DNA from: Plasmopara viticola
Taxonomy: Eukaryota; Oomycota; Peronosporomycetes; Peronosporales; Peronosporaceae
Assembly: GCA_001695595.3 (NCBI GenBank)
Contig: MBPM02000051.1
Location: 372,001 to 436,000, forward strand
Length of the DNA stretch: 64,000 nucleotides
Reading direction: 5' to 3'
Part shown: positions 23,843-32,092 of the stretch, in pieces
Layout: each line of letters starts with the position of its first letter
Numbering within the stretch: the stretch's first letter is position 1
Position numbers and translations under genes: made by a program
The notes under the pieces: model-generated
Databases searched by the model: none
The model's input: the letters and a program-made list of their open reading frames with translations, nothing else
What the model was told of the DNA's origin: nothing

Positions 23843-23896
23843 ACTCTCAGCTCAATTTCCCCTTCTGCAAAGAATTTATGGAAAGAGCGTCATTCC
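23843..23896 (-). promoter_or_regulatory. Candidate SECIS element of the Sec reductase
   Basis: On the minus strand, about 185 nt after the TAA, the sequence fits the eukaryotic SECIS pattern NTGAN(10-13)AA(18-27)NGAN. ATGAC is followed by 11 nt (GCTCTTTCCAT), then AA, then 26 nt, then TGAG. GCTC and TTTCC pair with GGAAA and GAGC, leaving a two-base bulge. TTCT/AGAA forms a small apical hairpin after the AA, as in type II elements. The 3' quartet ends in G where A or T is usual. The basal stem is weak by eye, so folding is needed. Confidence 0.8.
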
Positions 23897-24078
23897 TCAG
23901 CGCTAGTCTCGCTAGGTTCCTCTTCAATATTGCGGATAGTCGAGCTTTGTCTCATGGCTTGCAATAGTACGTACCCGCAACATAAAGAAAAACCTGTTGC
24001 TTTCCACATGTTTCCACCCCTCAAACTTTCACTGCTCGTAAGCAAAAGCTGTATGACGACTGTGAGGAAGTGGATGGC

Positions 24079-26105
24079 TTAACCTCAGCAACCACCTCCA
24101 GTGGTGGCGCCACCACTACTTTTTGTCACCTCCAAGGTCGTAAACGACTCGGCAGTCGTCGGATGAATACCTACCGTATTAACCATTTGATCATACGTAA
24201 AGCCCAACTTAAATGCCAAACCCATGGCCTGCATCACCTCACCAGCGTTCGGCCCCAGGTAATGAAAGCCCACAACAAACTTATCGCGAGTCTTATCACA
24301 GATAGCCTTCACATAGCACGACTCCAAGGCAGTCCGAGTCTCCGACGACAGAGCCCATTCCAGCGGCATGAAATTTGTGTGGTATACCTCGATGTTGTCC
24401 TCACCATATCGATCCTTGCTGGTTTCTTCCGACAATCCACAACAGCCATACTCGATCGGAGTGAATACGGCCGTGCATACATTCTCATAGTCCATTTGTA
24501 CCGTCGAGTTGTTGTACAACCGCCGCGAGAGCAAGCGTCCAGCCTGGATAGCTACAGGAGTAAGCTCTGGGGCATCAATCACATCGCCAATGGCATAAAT
24601 GTTCGGCGTCGAGGTTCGCTCATTTTTGACCATGATCCGACCAGTCGTCTCGTTCAATTTGACGCCAGCCTTGTCCAAGCCTAGTTTCGCAACATCCGGA
24701 TCGCGGCCTGTTGCATTGAGAACCGTATCAAAAACTTCTTCGCAGGTCTTGCCACTTTCATCTGCCCACTTCACTAGCAGCTGTCCATTTTCAAGCTTTG
24801 TGAGGGACTGAGGGACCGTCTTGCGAATAAAATTGATTCCTGACTGCACTTCCATGTATTCGCCAATCTTGTTAGCCATGTCCTGGTCAAAGCCACGAAG
24901 CAGGATTGAGCGCACCATGACCTTCACGTCGTAACCCATACCTTTCAAGAAGCCTGCACACTCAAGTGCGACATAGGACGCACCGACAACTAGCGTTTTG
25001 CCTGGCTCTTTGTTTTTCATCAGAAAGATATCGTCGCTTGAAATTGCGTTCTCCCCACCAGGACAGGTCAGCTTCTTAGGTCGTCCACCAACTGCAATGA
25101 CCACATCGCGGGCAGTGATCTGTTTGGAGCTCTTGCGAGGATGCGACAGCTCCAAAGTGTGCGGGTCAATAAAGGAGCCCAAGAAATTCTCATACTTAAC
25201 ATGCTTGCTGCGTAATTCCACCTTGTACTTGAAATTGATGGTTTTAATGTAACTGTCTACATTGACCACCAACTGCTTCCAGTCGAAGGTCGGTGCTGTT
25301 TTACCGCCGGAACCGAAATTCCAGCCGAATCGTGCACTGTCATGGTGAATGATCTCGCCGATTAAAGAGCTTTGATGCATCAACTTTTTGGGGATACAGC
25401 CAACATTTACGCACGTCCCACCAAGACCCCATGACGTACCTTGGGGTGACGGCTTTACGTAATCCAGTAAACAAACCTTCTGTCCAAATGAAGCAGCTTC
25501 CTTAGAGCAGGCTAGGCCCCCTGACCCTCCTCCAATAACTACCAGATCGTAATCGTAGGTCACTAGATCTTGTTTAGCAGACAACAAAGTTTCATGTGGA
25601 CCAGACTTAGGCATAGCAACATCAGTCTCGATGTTCGACATATCCACAAACATTTCACCACGAAGCACACCCTGGGGGTTTCTCACTGCGATGCCAGATC
25701 GAAGAAAGTTCAACAGGTCGTCGCAGCCGCCCACAAATGTCGTAGGGTTGCTGCTCCACACAAACGGCGACGTTACATGCTTCGTCGCGCTGGAAGTGGC
25801 ACCAAAGCTGGCGGCGAAGTCGTCCTGAGATGCGCTGATCCACTCCTTAAAGCTTTCTCGATTATCAAATGAATGCGTCTTAAAGGCCACGTGGTCTGGA
25901 TACAGCATCTGTACAGCCGCCGTTACCTCTAAGGCCTTGACAAAAGAAGGGCACGTCTTCCATCCAGCGAGATGAAATGTGACCGATGCGCCCGGTATAA
26001 TCTCCAGTGTCTCGGCCAAGCTGTATGCATAATAAAAAAAAATTGTCATCAACAGCACGACGAAATAGTAAGAAAAATTGAGACGCACTTGACACCCGAC
26101 GCCAT
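24079..26105 (-). CDS. Selenocysteine thioredoxin (glutathione) reductase with N-terminal Grx-like domain
   Basis: This is a FAD/NADPH pyridine-nucleotide disulfide oxidoreductase of 652 residues in two minus-strand exons, 26089-26105 and 24079-26020, with a 68-bp intron (AA|GTGCGT ... CATACAG|C). Residues about 8-125 resemble glutaredoxin: WKTCPSF holds Cys29 at the active-site position and VGGCDD (Cys105) is the typical late Grx motif. The reductase follows, with FAD site VVIGGGSGG near 165-174, redox pair CVNVGC (Cys209/Cys214), and GIHPTTAE with catalytic His625. The frame reaches TGC TGA GGT TAA. Read through, this is the Gly-Cys-Sec-Gly end of animal-type thioredoxin reductases. A candidate SECIS lies downstream. 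Known enzymes of this class reduce thioredoxin, and Grx fusions (TGR) also act on glutathione. Reading into the intron would add a false hydrophobic 'signal peptide'. The fused domain has CPSF in place of dithiol CPYC, so it may be monothiol or inactive. Confidence 0.94.
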
Positions 26106-26223
26106 GAATAAGTTTGGCCCGGAGAGCGTCGCAATTCCAAGCTTGGGAGGCTAAATTAAAAAAATATATCTTTAAAAAAGTAAAGTATAGTTAAACTGAG
26201 GTAATAGAAATACTTTCTCTACT
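26106..26223 (-). promoter_or_regulatory. Short upstream region of the reductase gene
   Basis: Only 118 bp separates the reductase start from LINE-derived copy 2, and the last 12 bp are that element's TSD. The stretch is AT-rich. No specific element is recognised; the promoter may extend into the insertion. Confidence 0.4.
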
Positions 26224-26543
26224 TGTATTGTATTACGTTATCGCGTTGCCAAGTTATGCACGTGCTAGGCTCTATGGCTAGTCCACGGCATAGAGTGGTG
26301 TCCGCATACGTCGAGTCTCGTTCGGCGGGCAGTGCAGCCAGCACCGAGGCCGTGAGGGTCTTCCATTATTTTGCGTAGTTCTGACTTGGTAAGAGCCCAG
26401 GTGGCGCCCTGGTGCTGGAGACCGTCGCGTCGAGGGTGAGACTCGTTAGAGACCTGCAGATGCCCGAGAGCACCTGCCCGAAGCGCGCGAGCATTTAGCC
26501 CCCGCGCTTGGAAGGAGGGCGTCACCCCAACCTTTTCCGAAAA
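26224..26543 (-). mobile_element. LINE-derived short retroposon, copy 2
   Basis: This 320-bp copy lies on the minus strand. It is flanked by the 12-bp duplication ACTTTCTCTACT (26212-26223 and 26544-26555). Its body shows the same head-middle-tail arrangement and the same deletion junctions as copy 1, ending in AATACAATACA. It lies immediately upstream of the reductase gene. The shared junctions imply one deleted master form was mobilised more than once. Confidence 0.85.
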
Positions 26544-26712
26544 ACTTTCTCTACTGTTAACGATTTAAATACACCCGGCTTTTGCCATGACGATCAACAA
26601 GGCGCAAAAACAACGAATTAGAATCTGGATTTCACTTTTTTGCTTTTACATAGAAAAGTTTATATAGCGGCGTCCAGAATGAACGGTATATTAGTTTGAA
26701 TAGCAAGGAAAA

Positions 26713-27788
26713 TTTTCGGAAAAGGTTGGGGTGACGCCCTCCTTCCAAGCGCGGGGGCTAAATGCTCGCGCGCTTCGGGCAGGTGCTCTCAGGCATCTGC
26801 AGGTCTCTAACGAGTCTCACCCTCGACGCGACGATCTCCAGCACCAGGCCAAACCCCCTTCCACGCCCTTAACGGCGCCAACCGCATCCGGATTGGCTCC
26901 TTTAATGTGAAATCTCTAGGTTCGAAGCGCAAGAAGCACGAAACACTCCCCGAAGATCTCCGGCGCTACCGCGTCGATATCCTTGTCCTCCGAGAAACCA
27001 AGATCTACGATAAAGGTGAGCACCGCATTGATGACTTTCTTCACGCCCGATCCCGAGAAGAAACCTGGCGCCACACTAAGAAGCTCGGAACACTCCTCGG
27101 CGATATTAAAGATCTACCCCGACGCAAGTCCCTGGCCACCCTCGCGCTCCACCGCCTCTAGTCCGTCTGGCTCCGCCCCACGCTCATCTCACCCAAGACC
27201 CGCATTCGATTGTACAACACCTACGTTCTACCGATTCTGCTGTACAACTGCGCCACCTGGGCTCTTACCAAGTCAGAGCTCCACGGCCTCGAGAGTTTCC
27301 ATCGCCGCCAGCTTCGCTACGCTCTTGGCTATCGCTACCCCCGACACATTTCGAATGCAAGACTCTACGACCTCTGTGATGAGCGGCCGCTGAGACTACG
27401 ACTGACACAAGCTCGCTGGTGCCTGTTTGGCCATGTACTTCGCCGCAATCCTGACATTCCAGCTAACCTCCAGATACGTGCCTACTTCTTCTCCACCGCA
27501 GCAAAATGGCGCGGACGTCCCTGCACCACCCTTCCCTCAACACTCGACCACAACCTTGTTTCCCGTGGCTCCGGCATTCGACCCCGGATAGCACAAGACG
27601 CCGAAGTGGTACGTACCCTTGCACAAGACCGAAAGCAATGGAAGACCCTCACGACCTCGGTGCTGGACGCACTGCCCGCCGAACGAGACTCGACGTATGC
27701 GGACACCACTCTATGCCGTGGACTAGCCAGACTGAGCCTAGCACGTGCATAACTTGGCAACGCGATAACGTAATACATTACATTACAT
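26713..27788 (+). mobile_element. Internally deleted LINE, copy 3
   Basis: This 1,076-bp copy is flanked by the 12-bp duplication TAGCAAGGAAAA (26701-26712 and 27789-27800). Near its 5' end it encodes the start of an EEP-type endonuclease (IRIGSFNVKSL ... VDILVLRETKIYD). After a large deletion it has the C-terminal end of a non-LTR reverse-transcriptase polyprotein (IRLYNTYVLPILLYNCATW, then LESFHRRQLRYALG and a short basic tail). The catalytic reverse-transcriptase core is gone, so it cannot move itself. The 3' end is a run of ATTAC repeats. It ends 88 bp before the CLP1 start codon. Confidence 0.88.
27210..27752 (+). pseudogene. LINE polyprotein C-terminal fragment
   Basis: A 180-codon open frame inside copy 3 carries the conserved C-terminal part of a LINE ORF2: the CATWALTKSEL segment, LESFHRRQLRYALGYRYP, then LCDERPLRLRLTQARW and FGHVLRR. 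It has no palm motifs, and the endonuclease start is upstream in another frame. It is a relic without enzyme activity. Confidence 0.8.
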
Positions 27789-27876
27789 TAGCAAGGAAAA
27801 CCCTATGATCAGTATCACTTTACTATTATATCGTATTAGTGTAATAATTTGGCGGTGAGGCCATTGCAGACGCGCG

Positions 27877-29331
27877 ATGGAGGTGGTTCTGGCGCGAGAA
27901 GGCGAGTACCGTGTGGAGGTGCCGCCACAGACAGAAGTAGGCATCAGGCTGAAAAGTGGATCGTCTGAACTTTTTGGCGTAGAGCTGGCTATTGACCGCG
28001 AGTACGTGTTCCGTGACCGCAAGCTCGCTATCTTTACGTGGTATGGCTGTACGTTGGAGGTGCGCGGCGCCCCTGAGGAGGCTTACATCTCAGAAGAGAC
28101 TCCTATGGACAGCTATCTTAATATACATGCGCAGCTCCAGCGCCGTCGCGAGCTGGCCATGGCTAAGTACACCGCTGGCCCGCGTGTGCTTGTGTGCGGA
28201 CCCGTCGATAGCGGCAAGTCCACCCTTTCGCAAATCCTTACTAACTACGCGTTACGACTGGGTGAGAAGCCAACTTTTGTTGAGCTGGACGTGGGGCACG
28301 GCTGCCTCAGCGTCCCGGGAACGCTCTCGGCCTCGCCGTTGGACATAAATTCGCTAAGCGTAGAAGAGGACTTCATTTTTACGAATCCGTTGGCTTATTT
28401 TTACGGGCACACAGCTTCCTCCGAGAATGTCGAGCTCTTTCGCTATCAGCAACGACAACTGGCCAAGGCAGTTCAAAAGCGAATGAGCAATGATGAGAAA
28501 GTAAATGCGTCAGGTTGCGTGATCAACACGAGTGGTTGGGTGGACGGTGCGGGTTTTGACCTACTAGTGGACGCCATCAGAGACTTTGCTGTGGACGTGG
28601 TACTAGTCATCGGCCAAGACCGTCTTTACAGTCGTTTGCAGAGTGCGCTGGCTGGTCAAAACGCAACCGAAAATAGGTCCATTGTCAAGCTGTCGCGGTC
28701 GGGCGGAGTGGTGCCTCTGAATAGCAAACTTCGCTCAGCGGCGCGCATCAGTTGCATTCGCGACTATTTTTATGGTGCGCACTCGCTGAATATGGCAATT
28801 CCAATGTTATCGCCTTGCATCAATGAGTTTTCGTTTGATGACGTTTCTTTTTTCGCGATTAAAGGTGCGTTAGGCATTCGATATTGCTAAAAGCTGTTCG
28901 TCCTTTCGCTCAATTAGCTCCTAATGTTTGCTATGCCGTTTTGCACAGACATGAAGGTGTCTGACGTGATGCTTCCAGTGGGCCAGGTGGAGACGCAGAC
29001 TGATCGATTGCGCGTGGTTCCAGTGGAGAAGACGGTAGACTTGGGGCACTCGTTGGCAGCTGTTGCACACTCACGGTCTTGCCAAGATGCGTCTACCTCA
29101 TCTTCACCCGACCTCTCGTGGCTTGTCGGTGCCCCTGCGGCAGGTTTTGTGTTCATGTACGTGTGCTTGTATGACTTTGTTGACCACTTCTCATGCTTAA
29201 TACTTTGATATCTATAAACTTTTAGCAAAGAGGTTCGAATGGCCGAACAGAAGTTGGTGCTGCTTGTGCCTTCCCCGGGTCCGTTGCCCTCGCGTATTTT
29301 ATTAATAGGGTCTATCAAATGGATGGAATAG
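27877..29331 (+). CDS. CLP1: CLP1 polynucleotide 5'-hydroxyl kinase family protein
   Basis: CLP1 belongs to mRNA cleavage factor II and, in animals, to the tRNA splicing endonuclease complex, where it phosphorylates RNA 5'-OH ends. Three exons, 27877-28864, 28949-29156 and 29226-29331, give 433 residues (human about 425). The N-terminal beta domain is followed by Walker A GPVDSGKST (Lys114), the Walker B-like FVELDVGHG (Asp137) and NTSGWVDG. Exon 2 brings the C-terminal domain (DRLRVVPVEKTVDLGHSL, AGFVF). Exon 3 completes it with VPSPGPLPSRILLIGSIKWM, matching the family end '[22 protein letters not shown]'. The introns are 84 bp (AAAG|GTGCGT, phase 1) and 69 bp (AT|GTACGT, phase 2). An unspliced reading stops at 28890 and loses the C-terminal domain. 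A LINE copy lies 88 bp upstream. CLP1 converges with the PPR gene, whose stop is 83 bp away. Confidence 0.95.
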
Positions 29332-29414
29332 TTTAGATGATACGTGCAAGCGTCCGAACCATCAGATGTAAATCTTCGCTTTGAATCTATCGCTGAATTT
29401 ACATCACAACCAGT

Positions 29415-31649
29415 TTAAGACGATGTTGACAGCCCCCAGCCCTTGTCGTGCCGATTCGTCCGGTACCACTCACCGCCGCCCACGTCGAGAGCACGGTCAT
29501 ACTCCCCAGCACTGGCAACAATCTTGACAATGAGCTTGTACAACTCCACATTCGTACCTCTATCCAGCATTCCGGTCACTTCGTCATACATTGTGACAGC
29601 AGCTCGCCAATCTCCCACACGCTCGCATGATAGTATGGCTAATTTCAGCAATTGTGATCGAACCGCCATGGACGTGATTGCTGGCAAGTGGCCGTAAATA
29701 GCAAGCACTGTTTTGTGATCTTGGAGGTTGACGGCTGACCGCATCGCCAACATGTAAATTGCGTCAGTAGGGTAATGGAGTAACGGGTTTTGTCCTTTTG
29801 ACGTAAGCTCGCGAGCCTTCAGATACAGATCAAATATATTTAGCACATTTGAGTGATGGTTGTTTTTGCCCAGATACTTTATAAAAGCGGTGAACGAGAA
29901 GGTGGACACCAAATTGTCCGACTCCATCATTTTGTCAAGATGAGCTGAAGCAGCATTTACATTGTCAGCAGCCAAAAAAACTTCCAGCATATGGTTGTGT
30001 GTGATGGATGAAAGTGGCTGACCACGTTCAACAAATTCAGCCATGATTGCCACAGCTGTCTCGGCGTCTTTTAGACCTTTGCACGCACGAATGAGAAAGT
30101 TTAGAGCCTTCGAGCTCTTAGCGCGGCGGCGACAAAGCTTACTTTTCTGCCACAAATTCACAATTGCTCTCAAATCGTTCGCAGCATAGTGCACAGCCAT
30201 CAGCGTCTCGTAATGACCGCGGTCCAGTGTAATGTGTTGTTTGACCACCACAGATACATCAGCGCCCGTCTGGTTCCCTCGCGTCGCCTGTGACCAATAG
30301 TATTTAGCCATTTCAACATCTCCATCTAATGCACAGCCCTCTAGCAGTGTGTTTAGCGTGTAAGCATCCCATTTTATACCAGCTTCGCTCATCGAAGACA
30401 AGATAGTGGAAAACAAATTTACTTTTCGAGAGCGCACCGCAGCAAGCAGCAGCGAATTATAGGTGACGATATCTGGAGAAACGGTCGCATCAGTTTGCAA
30501 AGTTTTAAACACTTCAAGCGCCTTATGCATGTCGCGAACATTGCCATACGCCGAAATCATACAATTGTACGAGTATATCGAAGGTGTTGCGTGTGATTTG
30601 ATCAGCTTAAAAATGCGGTGAAGAAGTGATAGGTCGGAGATTCGTGCACACGAGGTAAGTACGGCGTTGCAGATATTGTCTCCCGGATAGACGCCGTCTT
30701 TCAATAACAGCTCGAAAAGCCTGGACGCGTAGAAATGCTGGCGATTGCGTGAGCACGAAATAATCGCGCACGTAAACACTTCCGTCTTGTGCGCATCGTC
30801 CGTGTATGAGATTGAGGCCATTAGCTGAAAAATGTCGTCCCAGCGTTCTAATCGCGCATGCGCCAGAACCATGGCGCCGTACGTACGTGCATTGGGCTGC
30901 ACTTTATTAGCAATCATCTCATTCATAATGCTCAGCGCCTTCGAAACATTAGATCTGTCACCGCGGGCGCAAGCGTGGATGGCGCTAGTATACGTAATCA
31001 CGTCGGGTACTAACTCAAATTGCTTAACAATCTCCAAGACGCCTAATGCCACTGTAAAATTACCCATCCTCGCACTTGCTGCCGCAACACGATTAAGACG
31101 ATCGCGATTTGGCTCCTTGATCTGGCTGCGCAGCACCTCAAGCGCCCTTTCGCTGCGATTCATCTTGATAAGAGCACAAACAATCGAAACAAGTTCTTGG
31201 TCCGAACAACTATAATCTTGAACAAAAATCTCGTCTCCATACTTCCGAAGTAGCGACGAGACATTGCCATGGCGCATTCCTTCGTTCAGTTGCGCTCGAA
31301 AAGACCCATGATCCATGTCCGCCCGGCTTTTGTTCCTCTTCTTTTGGCGAGACCGCTCATTACTTGAGACCTGTGGCTTCGAGGCCGTTGTGTCTTCTGC
31401 CAGCGCCGAATTTGTAGCCAACAAAGAGTATGCACTAAAAACATGATTAGTGTTCGTGGATTCATGCGTCTGTTGATCTGCGACCTCGCGGTTTTCGCGT
31501 TTAATCTTCGTGCTGATTACTCGTTTGGGTACATGAGCAAAATTCCTTGTAAGGGTGCATGCCAGTATCCACGTAGAAGGTTGCGGATGTTGGTGCATCG
31601 CGCGTCCAGCCACACGCCAAAGCAAACGTTGCGTTTGTTGGAGGTGCAT
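29415..31649 (-). CDS. Pentatricopeptide repeat (PPR) protein, probably mitochondrial
   Basis: This is a single minus-strand exon of 744 residues, starting at ATG 31649. The open frame extends 23 codons further but without an ATG. The N-terminus is basic and Ser/Thr-rich without acidic residues (MHLQQTQRLLWRVAGRAM, then RNFAHVPKR), suggesting a mitochondrial presequence. From about residue 130 to the end there are PPR-like helical hairpins of about 35 residues, for example PDVITYTSAIHACARG, VQPNARTYGAMVLAHARLE, PSIYSYNCMISAYG and VSPDIVTYNSLLLAAVRS. Such proteins bind single-stranded organellar RNA in processing, stability or translation; the target cannot be read here. No DYW, SMR or other catalytic tail is present. 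It is divergent from the TFIIIC gene. Confidence 0.92.
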   Translation of the reverse strand: MHLQQTQRLLWRVAGRAMHQHPQPSTWILACTLTRNFAHVPKRVISTKIKRENREVADQQTHESTNTNHVFSAYSLLATNSALAEDTTASKPQVSSNERSRQKKRNKSRADMDHGSFRAQLNEGMRHGNVSSLLRKYGDEIFVQDYSCSDQELVSIVCALIKMNRSERALEVLRSQIKEPNRDRLNRVAAASARMGNFTVALGVLEIVKQFELVPDVITYTSAIHACARGDRSNVSKALSIMNEMIANKVQPNARTYGAMVLAHARLERWDDIFQLMASISYTDDAHKTEVFTCAIISCSRNRQHFYASRLFELLLKDGVYPGDNICNAVLTSCARISDLSLLHRIFKLIKSHATPSIYSYNCMISAYGNVRDMHKALEVFKTLQTDATVSPDIVTYNSLLLAAVRSRKVNLFSTILSSMSEAGIKWDAYTLNTLLEGCALDGDVEMAKYYWSQATRGNQTGADVSVVVKQHITLDRGHYETLMAVHYAANDLRAIVNLWQKSKLCRRRAKSSKALNFLIRACKGLKDAETAVAIMAEFVERGQPLSSITHNHMLEVFLAADNVNAASAHLDKMMESDNLVSTFSFTAFIKYLGKNNHHSNVLNIFDLYLKARELTSKGQNPLLHYPTDAIYMLAMRSAVNLQDHKTVLAIYGHLPAITSMAVRSQLLKLAILSCERVGDWRAAVTMYDEVTGMLDRGTNVELYKLIVKIVASAGEYDRALDVGGGEWYRTNRHDKGWGLSTSS

Positions 31650-32092
31650 CGTCGAAATGAATGTTTGCCTAAGCCTACATAACACAACATTTCTAATTCG
31701 AGTTATGAGAGCAAACAATTATCTCTTTTTTAAAATCTTCATTTTTTATAGTTAGGGAGTATTTGAGCAATGACCTTTGTCGTTGCCATGTTAATATGAT
31801 GATTGCAGCGATCAAGCTTGAGCCTCAGAACATCAGTTAGTTTGCAGTCCGCTGGGAGTCTGCATACGAATATACTACTTAGAAAAACTAGGCAAGTAAA
31901 AATATTGTAACAGCAAATGTCTTCTCGAGGTCATCAATTTTTTATCCTGTCCCGATAATTTTGTAGGCGGCGCAATATCAATATTTAGCAAAAATTCTAA
32001 TAGAGGGTGTGTTTTTGCTTCTACCAGGTAGTATTCTGTCTGGGTTGCGTATCACAAGCATATTCTAAGACTATCACCATCACTTCATCAAC
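31650..32092. promoter_or_regulatory. Divergent intergenic region, PPR and TFIIIC genes
   Basis: These 443 bp separate the PPR start (minus) from the TFIIIC-subunit start (plus). Upstream promoter functions for both must lie here. I see only AT-rich DNA and a CACCATCACTTCATCAAC stretch just before the TFIIIC ATG, and nothing I can name. Confidence 0.45.

Noticed and set aside
24070..24684. 204-codon plus-strand frame over the reductase
   Set aside because: It is antisense to a conserved reductase region and has no domain.
26021..26088. Hydrophobic N-terminal signal anchor on the reductase
   Set aside because: It is encoded only if an intron is read through and has no ATG start (GTG). Splicing GTGCGT...TACAG joins MASGVN directly to the Grx-like domain.
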